Made by a program: the position numbers and the translations under genes
In this document: in pieces, positions 1 through 7,869 of the stretch
Numbering within the stretch: position 1 is the first letter of the stretch
Layout of the letters: each line of letters begins with the position of its first letter
The notes under the pieces: model-generated
What the model was told of the DNA's origin: nothing
The model's input: the letters and a program-made list of their open reading frames with translations, nothing else
Database searches by the model: none
NCBI GenBank assembly: GCA_046734335.1
Contig: JBKPRA010000009.1
Coordinates: 19,268 to 83,267 of the forward strand
Direction: 5' to 3'
Source: DATBLE01 sp046734335
Lineage (GTDB): Bacteria > Actinomycetota > Thermoleophilia > Gaiellales > Gaiellaceae
DNA length: 64,000 nt

Positions 1-1229
1 TCAAGGGCGGCACGTACTTTCCGCTGACGGTCAAGAAGCATCTGCGCGCGCAGGAAATCGCAGAGCAGAACCGCCTGCCGTGCATCTACCTCGTCGACTC
101 CGGCGGCGCCTTTCTCCCGCTCCAGGCCGACGTCTTTCCCGATCGCGAACATTTCGGGCGGATCTTCTTCAACCAGGCGCGAATGTCGGCGAAGGGGATC
201 GCGCAGATCGCTGTGGTGATGGGCTCGTGCACCGCGGGCGGCGCGTACGTGCCGGCAATGTCGGACGAGACGGTGATCGTCCGCGGGACGGGGACGATCT
301 TCATCGGCGGCCCGCCGCTGGTGAAGGCCGCGACCGGCCAGGAGGTCACGCCCGAGGAGCTCGGCGGCGCCGACGTGCACACGCGGCAGTCGGGCGTCGC
401 CGACCACTACGCGACGAGCGACGAGCACGCGCTGGCGATCGCCCGCTCGATCGTGCGGAACCTCGCCGGCGGGCAGCCTGCGCCGCCGTGGGAGGTCGCG
501 ACGCCGGAGGCGCCCACGGTCGACCCCGGCGACCTGTACGGCCTGATCCCCGAGACGTTCCGCGAGCAGGTCGACGTCCGTGAGATCATCGCCCGGCTCG
601 TCGACGGCAGCCGTTTCCACGAGTTCAAGGCACTGTACGGCGACACCCTCGTCTGCGGCTTCGGCCGGATCGAGGGCTTTCCGGTCGGGATCCTCGCCAA
701 CAACGGCGTCCTCTTCGCCGAGTCGTCGCAGAAGGGTGCCCACTTCGTCGAGCTCGCATGTAAACGCAAGATCCCGCTCGTCTTCCTCCAGAACATCACC
801 GGCTTCATGGTCGGCAAGGAGTACGAGGCGGGCGGGATCGCGCGCGATGGCGCCAAGCTCGTGACCGCCGTGGCGTGCGCCGAAGTGCCGAAGTTCACCG
901 TGATCATCGGCGGCTCGTTCGGGGCCGGCAACTACGGCATGTGCGGCCGCGCGTACTCGCCGCGGCAGCTGTGGATGTGGCCGAACGCGCGGATCTCGGT
1001 GATGGGGGGCGAGCAGGCGGCGACCGTGCTGACGATGGTCGGGGACGCCGATCCCGACGAGATCACCGCGAAGTACGAGCACGAGGGGAGCCCGTACTAC
1101 TCGACCGCACGCCTGTGGGACGACGGGATCATCGACCCGCTCGATACGCGTCGCGTGCTCGCGCTCGGCATCTCGGCGGCGCTGAACGCGCCGATTCCGG
1201 AGACGGTCTTCGGCGTGTTCAGGATGTAA
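1..1229 (+). CDS. mccB: Acyl-CoA carboxylase carboxyltransferase subunit, methylcrotonyl-CoA carboxylase beta type (5' end cut off)
   Basis: The reading frame is open from the window edge (first whole codon at 3) for about 408 residues to the TAA; the start lies outside the window. The text KGGTYFPLTVKKHLRAQE, VDSGGAFLPLQ and GSCTAGGAYVPAMSDE is that of the beta subunit of 3-methylcrotonyl-CoA carboxylase, more than of propionyl-CoA carboxylase. The second crotonase half carries GGSFGAGNYGMCGRAY, the loop that forms the carboxybiotin oxyanion hole. The enzyme moves carboxyl from biotin to methylcrotonyl-CoA in leucine breakdown. The matching biotin carboxylase is at 4992-6602, separated by two secreted-protein genes and a crotonase, so this is a loosely held cluster. 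Substrate is inferred from family resemblance. Confidence 0.9.
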   Translation, partial: KGGTYFPLTVKKHLRAQEIAEQNRLPCIYLVDSGGAFLPLQADVFPDREHFGRIFFNQARMSAKGIAQIAVVMGSCTAGGAYVPAMSDETVIVRGTGTIFIGGPPLVKAATGQEVTPEELGGADVHTRQSGVADHYATSDEHALAIARSIVRNLAGGQPAPPWEVATPEAPTVDPGDLYGLIPETFREQVDVREIIARLVDGSRFHEFKALYGDTLVCGFGRIEGFPVGILANNGVLFAESSQKGAHFVELACKRKIPLVFLQNITGFMVGKEYEAGGIARDGAKLVTAVACAEVPKFTVIIGGSFGAGNYGMCGRAYSPRQLWMWPNARISVMGGEQAATVLTMVGDADPDEITAKYEHEGSPYYSTARLWDDGIIDPLDTRRVLALGISAALNAPIPETVFGVFRM

Positions 1230-1295
1230 GCATTCTGGAAAACGTCTGCGTGGAAAACCGTTCGTTTGTACGATCGCCAGCGTTTCCCCCTCTCC

Positions 1296-1302
1296 AGGAG
1301 GT
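1296..1302 (+). promoter_or_regulatory. Strong ribosome binding site of the collagen-like gene
   Basis: AGGAGGT lies 6 nt before the ATG at 1309. It is one of the few perfect Shine-Dalgarno sequences here; most genes in the window look leaderless or translationally coupled. Confidence 0.75.
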
Positions 1303-1308
1303 ATCCAA

Positions 1309-1872
1309 ATGAAGCGTATTCCCCGCCCTTCGCCGGCGCTCGTGATCTCGTGCATCGCGCTTGCGATCGCGCTCAGCGGCGTCAGCTATGCGGCGACCGT
1401 GATCCCCCGGAACAGTGTCGGCTCGCTGCAGCTCAAGGCGAACGCGGTCAACTCGTCCAAGGTCGCCAACGGCACCCTGCTGAGGGCCGACTTCAAGGCG
1501 GGGCAGATCCCGGCAGGCGCGAGAGGTCCGGCAGGCCCGGCAGGCCCGGCAGGCGCGGCAGGTCCCGCGGGCCCGGCAGGCGCCGCGGCGACCGCGCTGT
1601 GGGCGCAGATCGACAGCGCGGGCTCGGTCGTCCGCCAAAAGGGCGTCGCGTCGGCTCAGAAGCTCGGGATCGGCGACTACCTGGTGACGTTCAACCAGGA
1701 CGTGACAGGCTGCACGTACCAGGCAACGCTCGGCGGCCCAACGACTGGTCTGACTGTCGGCGAGATCAGCGCCGCCCAGCGCACGGCGATCGCCGCCGGA
1801 GTCCGTGTCTTCACCTTGTCCAGCGCCGGAGCGAACACCGACAAGGCATTCAGCCTGGCGGTCTTCTGCTGA
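1309..1872 (+). CDS. Secreted protein with short collagen-like triplet tract
   Basis: This is a 187-residue protein with an N-terminal hydrophobic segment (about residues 9-29, ending SYAA), so it is probably exported or anchored. Residues 35-66 hold a block with NSVGSLQLKANAVNSSKV that I associate with secreted proteins of Thermoleophilia. Residues 70-93 are eight G-x-y triplets, mostly GPA. The C-terminal half (about residues 95-187) is a small globular region with two cysteines (CTYQA and the terminal FC). Function is unknown; a surface fibre or adhesin-like role is only a guess. The ATG is supported by the AGGAGGT site. It sits alone between carboxylase genes and is not obviously part of the pathway. 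Confidence 0.8.
   Translation: MKRIPRPSPALVISCIALAIALSGVSYAATVIPRNSVGSLQLKANAVNSSKVANGTLLRADFKAGQIPAGARGPAGPAGPAGAAGPAGPAGAAATALWAQIDSAGSVVRQKGVASAQKLGIGDYLVTFNQDVTGCTYQATLGGPTTGLTVGEISAAQRTAIAAGVRVFTLSSAGANTDKAFSLAVFC
1516..1587 (+). repeat. In-gene collagen triplet repeat (9-bp units)
   Basis: The DNA is built of near-identical 9-bp units of the type ggcccggca coding for G-P-A or G-A-A triplets, eight triplets in all. Such tracts can change length by slippage. Confidence 0.8.
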
Positions 1873-1943
1873 TCGACGGATCGGGGCCCGCCGCAACGGC
1901 GGGCCCCGGCCACTCCGGCGGGATCGCGACGTAGAGTTCCGCC

Positions 1944-2084
1944 ATGCACACGATCGAGCTCACCGACGAAGAACTCCGACTGCTCCAGAACGCGCTGCAC
2001 GCCTATCTCGACGACTTCGGGCACGAGGAGGCGGATGTCCTTCGAGAGGTCAAGGCGCTGATCGCCAAGCTCAGCCGCGAATGA
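1944..2084 (+). CDS. Small acidic helical protein overlapping the crotonase gene
   Basis: A 46-residue frame starts ATG at 1944 (MHTIELTDEELRLLQ...) and ends TGA at 2082-2084, sharing ATGA with the start of the next gene. The composition (many Glu, Leu, His; a continuous amphipathic helix pattern ELRLLQNALHAYL...EADVLREVKALIAKL) is that of a real small protein, and the overlap suggests translational coupling to the crotonase. I know no function for it. Many actinobacterial genomes carry similar helical small proteins beside metabolic genes, so an accessory or regulatory role is possible but unproven. Confidence 0.6.
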   Translation: MHTIELTDEELRLLQNALHAYLDDFGHEEADVLREVKALIAKLSRE

Positions 2085-2857
2085 CGGCGCTCCGCGTCGA
2101 GCGTGACACGGAGATCCTCCGCGTCACGCTCGCGCGCCCCGAGCGCCGTAACGCCTTCGACGCCGACCTCATCCGGGAGCTCGGCGAGGCCTTCGCAGAC
2201 GTCGGCGACTCGCGCGCGGTCGTTCTCGCCGGCGAGGGGCCGAGCTTCTGCGCCGGCGCAGACGTCGAGTGGCAGCGCTCCTCGATCGACTTGAGCTACG
2301 AGGAGAACGTCGAAGACTACCGGCGCCTGTACCGGATGCTGCAGGCGATCTACCGTTGCCAGGCACCCGTGGTCGCCCGCGTCCAGGGATTTGCGCTCGG
2401 AGGCGGATCGGGTCTGATCGCCTGCGCCGACATCGCCATCGCCGCGGAGGACGCGGTCTTCGGCTTCTCGGAGGTGCGGCTGGGAATCATTCCAGGGGTG
2501 ATCTCGCCGATGGTTCTTGCGAAGATCAGCCCGGCCGCGGCACGACGGTACTTCCTCACCGGCGAGCGCTTCGACGCACGGACGGCGTTGCGGATCGGCC
2601 TAGTCGACGAGGTCGCCCCCGACCCGGACGAGGCGGTCGCGCGCGTGGTCGACGCGATCCTCGCCGGCGGGCCGACCGCCGTCCGCGAGGCGAAACGGCT
2701 CGTGCTCGAGCCGGGCGACGAGGAGGACCTGCTCGCCCGCGCGGCCGTGCGCAGGGCGAGTCCGGAGGGGCAGGAGGGGCTGCGCGCGTTCCTCGATTCC
2801 CGAGACGGTGAGCGCGTCCGCCCCTCGTGGCACCTGCCTCGCAACGGCGGTCGTTAG
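2081..2857 (+). CDS. Enoyl-CoA hydratase/isomerase family protein (crotonase fold)
   Basis: The protein has 258 residues and starts at the ATG inside the ATGA overlap. Crotonase features are visible: the first oxyanion-hole segment FCAGADVEW, the second FALGGGSGLIACADIAIA, and the helix with FSEVRLGIIPG. The Glu of SEV matches one catalytic acid of hydratases, but the position of the second acid (after the IPG loop, here SPMVLAKISPAAARRYFLTG) has no Glu, so it may be an isomerase, a decarboxylating member or a hydratase of altered mechanism. Its place between the two carboxylase subunits suggests the methylglutaconyl-CoA step (LiuC-like) of leucine catabolism; this is inference. Confidence 0.8.
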   Translation: MTALRVERDTEILRVTLARPERRNAFDADLIRELGEAFADVGDSRAVVLAGEGPSFCAGADVEWQRSSIDLSYEENVEDYRRLYRMLQAIYRCQAPVVARVQGFALGGGSGLIACADIAIAAEDAVFGFSEVRLGIIPGVISPMVLAKISPAAARRYFLTGERFDARTALRIGLVDEVAPDPDEAVARVVDAILAGGPTAVREAKRLVLEPGDEEDLLARAAVRRASPEGQEGLRAFLDSRDGERVRPSWHLPRNGGR

Positions 2858-2931
2858 CAACCCGCCCCCCGACGTTAACTTTCTCTAAGCATGCGATGAA
2901 CAGCGGCGTGTGAGGGGTACCGTCGTCAGCG

Positions 2932-4926
2932 ATGAGTCGCTGGACGAGCATCTCCGTCGCGACAGCTCTCGCTCTCGGTGTTGCAATCTTCGCCACGGCC
3001 GGCAGCGCCTCGGACGCTGCGGTTCCCGTCAACCAGGCGCCACCCACACTCGTCGGCGCTGCGGTCGAGGGCGCCGTGCTCAGCGCCCATCACGGACGTT
3101 GGCAGAGCGATTCGTCCGTATCCGTCGCCTACCAGTGGCGGCGATGCCTCGCGGACGGGACGGGCTGCCTCGACGTTCCGAACGCGACCGACCGCGTCTA
3201 CGCCCCGGCCGCGCCCGATGTCGGGCACACCCTGCGCGTGGTCGAGACTGCGACAAACCGCGACGGTTCGGCCGCGGGGCTTTCGGACGCCACCCGCACG
3301 GTGACAGCGCTTCCCGCCGCCGGTCCGCACAACACCGTCCCGCCCACGGTCGCAGGATCTCCGGTTGCCGGCGGCCGCCTGGTCGCCGCGAATGGAACCT
3401 GGACGGGCGCCGCGCCGATCCGCTTCTCGTACCAGTGGCGCCGCTGCTCGGCGTCCGGCGGGAACTGCGCCGAGACGACCGCCCGCTCACGCGTATACCG
3501 TCCCTCCTCCGCCGACGTCAACCGGACCCTGCGCGTGCTGGTACTCGCGCGAAGCCCGGCCGGCAGCTCCGCAGCCCTCTCGAGCTCCACCGTCCGGATC
3601 GCGAAGGCGTCGACGCCCGCGCCGCAGAACCGGGTGCTGCCCAGGGTCCAGGGACTTCCGCGCCAGGGTGAGCGGCTGCGCGCCGATCGCGGTGACTGGG
3701 GCAACTCCCCGAGCGGCTACGGCTACTCGTGGCTGCGCTGCGACGTCTCCGGGAACGGCTGCGCGGGGATCGGGGCAGAACACGGCTCCACGTACACCCT
3801 TTCCTCGGCGGATGTCGGGCACACCATCCGCCTCCAGGTGGATGCGCGCAACGCAGGCGGCCTGAGCAGGGCGTTCTCGCCCCCGACGGCGGTGATCGGT
3901 GCGCTGCCGGCCCCGGCCGCCGCCAAGCCGGCGAACACGGTCCCGCCGTCCATCTCCGGCACCGCGCAGGAAGGGAAGACACTGACGGGCAACCGGGGGA
4001 CATGGACGAACGAGCCGACGAGCTATGACTACTCGTGGCACCGCTGCGGCCGACAGGGCGACAAGTGCGACACGATCGGCTCCGCACGGGGCACCAGCTA
4101 CACCATCCGGGACAACGACGTCGGCAAGACAATTCGCTTCCGCGTCCGCGCGCGGAACGCGTTCGGCTCCGAGAGGGCGAGCTCCGGCCCGACCGCACTC
4201 GTCCGCGCCGCCGCCCCGACCGCGAACACGACGCCACCGACGGTTTCGGGCACCCCCGCCGAGGGCGCGACGCTGACCGGCTCCAACGGCAGCTGGACGC
4301 ACAGGCCAACGTCGTACGCGTTCGTGTGGTACCGCTGCGACCGGAACGGCAACGGCTGCGCCTCGATCGGCGGCGCCCGCTCGAGCTCGTACCGGCTGAC
4401 CTCCGCCGATGTCGGCGCCACGCTGCGCCTGCGGGTCACGGCAGGCAACTCCGAGGGCAGTAGCAGCGCGACCTCGGTGCCGACGGCCGTGATCCAGCGC
4501 GCCTCCGCGCCGCCGCCGTCCCGCGGCCCAGGCTGTCCTCCCGGCGGCAACCCCGACCAGGTGACGAGGATCGCGGCGCCCGCCCGGCTACTGGTCGACA
4601 CGCTTCAGGCCGATCCACGAGTCGTCACGCGCGGGACAGCCGCTCTCGTCGTCCGCTTCCACGTCACCTCGAGCTGTGGCGGCGCCGTGCAAGGCGCGCT
4701 CGTGTACGCGACTGCGACGCCGTACAACCAGTTCGCCATCCCGCCCGAGGCTCCGACCGGCGCCGACGGCTGGGCGACTCTCGTCTTCCGTCGCCTGCGC
4801 GGCTTCCCGGTCAGCGGCCACCAGCAGCTGATCACCGTCTTCGTCCGGGCGCGCAAGCCGGGCGAGAGCGTGCTCGGCGGGATCTCCACGCGCAGGCTCG
4901 TCTCCATCCCCGTCCGCCTCGGCTGA
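2932..4926 (+). CDS. Large secreted protein of five Ig-like repeats
   Basis: The protein has 664 residues with a signal peptide (hydrophobic residues 8-27). Five repeats of about 95 residues follow (roughly 34-125, 133-225, 235-328, 335-430, 436-525). Each opens with N-x-x-PP-x-(V/I)-x-G-x-x-x-x-G, then G-x-W, then a WxRC...C pair likely to form a disulfide, then a DVG-x-T-(L/I)-R strand. This is the repeat of many actinobacterial exported proteins and probably forms beta-sandwich modules. Residues 540-664 form a separate C-terminal domain with a CPPGG and an SSCGG cysteine. No enzyme motif or anchor is seen; the role is likely extracellular or at the surface. It interrupts the mcc cluster. 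Confidence 0.85.
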   Translation: MSRWTSISVATALALGVAIFATAGSASDAAVPVNQAPPTLVGAAVEGAVLSAHHGRWQSDSSVSVAYQWRRCLADGTGCLDVPNATDRVYAPAAPDVGHTLRVVETATNRDGSAAGLSDATRTVTALPAAGPHNTVPPTVAGSPVAGGRLVAANGTWTGAAPIRFSYQWRRCSASGGNCAETTARSRVYRPSSADVNRTLRVLVLARSPAGSSAALSSSTVRIAKASTPAPQNRVLPRVQGLPRQGERLRADRGDWGNSPSGYGYSWLRCDVSGNGCAGIGAEHGSTYTLSSADVGHTIRLQVDARNAGGLSRAFSPPTAVIGALPAPAAAKPANTVPPSISGTAQEGKTLTGNRGTWTNEPTSYDYSWHRCGRQGDKCDTIGSARGTSYTIRDNDVGKTIRFRVRARNAFGSERASSGPTALVRAAAPTANTTPPTVSGTPAEGATLTGSNGSWTHRPTSYAFVWYRCDRNGNGCASIGGARSSSYRLTSADVGATLRLRVTAGNSEGSSSATSVPTAVIQRASAPPPSRGPGCPPGGNPDQVTRIAAPARLLVDTLQADPRVVTRGTAALVVRFHVTSSCGGAVQGALVYATATPYNQFAIPPEAPTGADGWATLVFRRLRGFPVSGHQQLITVFVRARKPGESVLGGISTRRLVSIPVRLG

Positions 4927-4991
4927 GGTCCGGACGGATCGGGGATCCCGCCCGGCGCGCCGAGTCGCAGCCCGTACGATCCGACCTCGGA

Positions 4992-6602
4992 ATGGGCATC
5001 GGGAAGCTCCTGGTCGCGAACCGCGGCGAGATTGCGGTTCGCATCTTCCGCACCTGCCGCGAGCTCGGGATCGCGACGGTGGCGGTCCACCCACCGGACG
5101 ACGCCGGGGCGTTGCACACGCGCGTCGCAGGCGAGACGGTCGAGATCTCGTCCTATCTCCACTCGGAGGAGCACATCCGTGCCGCACTCCGCGCCGGCGC
5201 CGACGCGATCCACCCCGGGTACGGGTTCCTGGCCGAGAACGCGGACTTCGCCGAAGCGGCCGAGGCGGCGGGACTCGTGTTCGTCGGACCGACGCCGGAG
5301 GCACTGCGCGCCGGTGGCGACAAGCTCGCTGCGAAGCAGGCGGCACGCGCGGCCGGCGTGCCCGTGCTCGACGAGGGCGTCCCCGCAGAGCTCGGCTTCC
5401 CGCTGCTGGTGAAGGCGGTCGCCGGCGGGGGAGGCCGAGGGATGCGGATCGTCCGGTCGGCAGCCGAGTTGAACGACGCGCTCGACGCGGCCCGACGCGA
5501 GGCCAAGGCGGCCTTCGGCCGGGGCACCGTGTTCTGCGAGCGCTACCTCGAGCGCCCGCGCCACATCGAGATCCAGCTGCTCGGTGACGGCAGCGGCGGC
5601 GCGATTGCGCTGGGTGAGCGGGAGTGCTCGATCCAGCGCCGCCACCAGAAGGTGCTGGAGGAGTCGCCCTCCTCGGCTCTGAGCCCGGCGCTGCGCGCGG
5701 AGATGAGCGAGGCCGCGGTTGCCCTCGCCCGGGCGATCTCGTACCGCAGCGCAGGCACCGCCGAGTTCGTGCTCGACGGCGGTACGTTCTTCTTCCTGGA
5801 GCTGAACGGGCGCATCCAGGTCGAGCATCCGGTGACGGAGCTCGTCACCGGGCTCGACCTGGTCGCCGCCCAGATCGAGCTGGCCGAGGGTGGTGCACTT
5901 CCCCCGCCGGCGGAGCCGCGCGGACATGCTGTCGAGGTGCGGCTGTACGCCGAGGATCCGCGCACCTTCCTCCCGCAGGCCGGCACGCTCGAGCGGCTGC
6001 GGCTGCCGGAAACGGTGCGGGTCGACGCCGGCGTCGAGGAGGGCGACGAGGTCGGCATCGCCTACGACCCGATGATCGCGAAGCTGATCGCCCGGGGCGA
6101 GACGCGTGGCGAGACGCTCGACCGACTCGCGAGCGCACTCGACGAAGTCGATGTCGACGGCGTCGTCACCAACCTGCCGTTTCTCCGCTGGCTGGTCGCG
6201 CATCCGGCCGTGCGGGCGGGCGACACGACCACGGCCTTCCTGGTCGAGAATCCGCCGCTGTCGGCCCCGCGCCCGGCTACGCCGCCGCCCTGGCGCGGCG
6301 CGTTCCGACTCAACCTCCCCCCGCCTCCCCCGCACGGGCCGCCTGACGAGGCGGCCGACGCGCACGGGCTGGCGGCCGGCGCCGAGCACAGCACGGTCAG
6401 CGCGCCGATGCCCGGCACGGTGCTCCGCGTGCTCGTCCGGAAGGGCGACCGCGTGGAGCCGAGACAACCGCTGGTCGTGCTCGAGGCGATGAAGATGGAG
6501 ACGCCGCTCGTCTCGCCCTACGCCGGCGTCGTGCAGGAAGTGCACGTGGCCGAAGGCGACCGGGTCGCCGGAGGCGCCACGGTCGTGGAGCTGGAGGAGT
6601 GA
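4992..6602 (+). CDS. mccA: Biotin carboxylase/biotin carrier subunit (methylcrotonyl-CoA carboxylase alpha type)
   Basis: The 536-residue protein starts MGIGKLLVANRGEIAVRI, the biotin carboxylase opening. The ATP-grasp glycine loop KAVAGGGGRGMRIV, ERYLERPRHIEIQLLGD, and FLELNGRIQVEHPVTE are intact. The C-terminal carrier domain has EAMKMETPL, with biotinylated Lys at about residue 501. It is shorter than typical alpha subunits of some 650 residues because the domain that usually joins carboxylase to carrier is nearly absent (a proline-rich link at about 420-455). It makes carboxybiotin from ATP and bicarbonate and should partner the subunit ending at 1229. A TACGAT hexamer at 4975-4980 may be the -10. 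Confidence 0.88.
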   Translation: MGIGKLLVANRGEIAVRIFRTCRELGIATVAVHPPDDAGALHTRVAGETVEISSYLHSEEHIRAALRAGADAIHPGYGFLAENADFAEAAEAAGLVFVGPTPEALRAGGDKLAAKQAARAAGVPVLDEGVPAELGFPLLVKAVAGGGGRGMRIVRSAAELNDALDAARREAKAAFGRGTVFCERYLERPRHIEIQLLGDGSGGAIALGERECSIQRRHQKVLEESPSSALSPALRAEMSEAAVALARAISYRSAGTAEFVLDGGTFFFLELNGRIQVEHPVTELVTGLDLVAAQIELAEGGALPPPAEPRGHAVEVRLYAEDPRTFLPQAGTLERLRLPETVRVDAGVEEGDEVGIAYDPMIAKLIARGETRGETLDRLASALDEVDVDGVVTNLPFLRWLVAHPAVRAGDTTTAFLVENPPLSAPRPATPPPWRGAFRLNLPPPPPHGPPDEAADAHGLAAGAEHSTVSAPMPGTVLRVLVRKGDRVEPRQPLVVLEAMKMETPLVSPYAGVVQEVHVAEGDRVAGGATVVELEE

Positions 6603-7450
6603 GCATCCTGCGTCCGGACGACGCACGGGCGTTCCTCGAAGCGGCCGGCCCGCTGCTCCTCGCCGACGAGCCGCGCAACAACCTGATCCTCGGAATCCTG
6701 GCGACGCTGCTCGAGCGCCCCGACCGCTTCGCCGAGAAGCGCTTCTGGGTGGTGACCGGCGACGCGGGCGAGCCCCTCGCTGCGGCGATGCAGACGCCGC
6801 CCTACAACCTCCTGCTCGGTGGCAGCACGGCCGGCCCGGCGCTCGAGGAGCTGGCCGAGGGGATCGATGCCGACCTGCCCGGCGTCTTCGGCGCGCATCC
6901 CGAGGTCGACGAGTTCGTTCAGTTGTGGACGCGATCGCACGAGGTCGAGCCGCGCGTGCTTCGCGACCAGGGCGTCTATGCGCTGGAACGCGTGCAACCC
7001 GTGCCGCCTGCTGCGGGTCGGTCGCGAAGCGCTGGGCACGAGGACCTGCCGCTACTCCTGGACTGGATGGTCGCCTTCGGCGAGGAGGTGCTGGAAGAGA
7101 ACGACCCCGGCCGGGCCGAGGCCCGCGACGCCGTCGAGCACAGGCTGGGAAGCCAAGACGGCGGCTTCGAGCTCTGGGAGGACGGCGGCGAGGTCGTCTC
7201 CCTGTCCGGCTGGGGCGGGCCGACTCCGAACGGCATCCGGATCGGCCCCGTCTACACCCCGCCCGAGCAGCGCGGTCGCGGTTATGCGACCGCCCTCGTG
7301 GCCGAGCAGTCCCAGAAGCTGCTGGACGCCGGCCGCCGATTCTGTTTCCTCTACACCGACCTGGCCAACCCGACCTCGAACGCGATCTACGAGCGCATCG
7401 GCTACGTCAAGATCGCCGAGTCGGCGATGGTCGAGTTCGACGAGCAGTAG
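6599..7450 (+). CDS. GNAT family N-acetyltransferase, two-domain
   Basis: The 283-residue protein starts GTG overlapping the mccA stop by 4 nt, so it is co-translated. The C-terminal half (about 140-280) has the acetyl-CoA loop PEQRGRGYATALVAEQ and the closing NPTSNAIYERIGYVKI of GNAT folds. The N-terminal half resembles a second, degenerate GNAT domain. The acceptor substrate cannot be read. Linkage to mccA suggests it belongs to the same transcript rather than the same reaction. Confidence 0.85.
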   Translation: MSILRPDDARAFLEAAGPLLLADEPRNNLILGILATLLERPDRFAEKRFWVVTGDAGEPLAAAMQTPPYNLLLGGSTAGPALEELAEGIDADLPGVFGAHPEVDEFVQLWTRSHEVEPRVLRDQGVYALERVQPVPPAAGRSRSAGHEDLPLLLDWMVAFGEEVLEENDPGRAEARDAVEHRLGSQDGGFELWEDGGEVVSLSGWGGPTPNGIRIGPVYTPPEQRGRGYATALVAEQSQKLLDAGRRFCFLYTDLANPTSNAIYERIGYVKIAESAMVEFDEQ

Positions 7451-7497
7451 ATGGTCGAATCCTTTCGCCGCCCGACGAAGCGAGCGAGGAGGGTGCT

Positions 7498-7521
7498 CAC
7501 GGGGGAACGAGTTCCCCCGTG
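7498..7521. repeat. Intergenic palindrome, copy A of the CGGGGGAAC...GTTCCCCCG family
   Basis: Eleven-base arms CACGGGGGAAC and GTTCCCCCGTG are separated by two bases, between convergent genes. A flanking GAAGCGAGCGAGGA sequence resembles the flank of copy C at 48371. It may end transcripts from both sides, but no U-tract follows. Confidence 0.7.
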
Positions 7522-7524
7522 CTA

Positions 7525-7830
7525 CTAGAAGAGTTTCTGGAGCTTCATCGCTGCGCCCATGTCGCCCTTGATCTTGAGCTTGCCGGACATGTACGCGGCG
7601 GTCGGGTTCTGCTCGCCCTTCACGACCTTCTCGAACGTCTCGGCCGAGGCGGAGATCGTGCAGTCGCCGCCGGTATCGCCGTCGTCGACGGTGACGCCTC
7701 CGTCGGCGACCTTCACCGTCCAGGTGCCGGCGCCCTCGATGTCGAAGACGTATGAGTTGTTCAGACCGGCGGTCTTGCCGGGGTCGACGCGTGACGGAAG
7801 CTGCTCGAAGAACTCGCTGACGACAGACAC
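7525..7830 (-). CDS. SCP2 sterol-binding domain protein
   Basis: A 101-residue single-domain protein of the SCP2 fold: an FDIEGAGTWTVKV strand, the acidic DDGDTGGDCTISAS turn, and the helix with GKLKIKGDMGAAMKLQKLF that lines the lipid tunnel. SCP2 proteins bind acyl-CoAs or other lipids, which fits the neighbouring acyl-CoA genes. An AAGGAG site lies some 15 nt before the ATG, and a TAGGCT hexamer upstream may be its -10, so this gene seems to have a leader. Confidence 0.9.
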   Translation of the reverse strand: MSVVSEFFEQLPSRVDPGKTAGLNNSYVFDIEGAGTWTVKVADGGVTVDDGDTGGDCTISASAETFEKVVKGEQNPTAAYMSGKLKIKGDMGAAMKLQKLF

Positions 7831-7869
7831 TGGGCTCGCTCCTTGTCGGTTGCCGCCCGAGCCTACCGG

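Noticed and set aside
7498..7521. Classical rho-independent terminator
   Set aside because: The hairpins in this window lack the run of U residues after the stem, so I list them as repeats or structural elements only.
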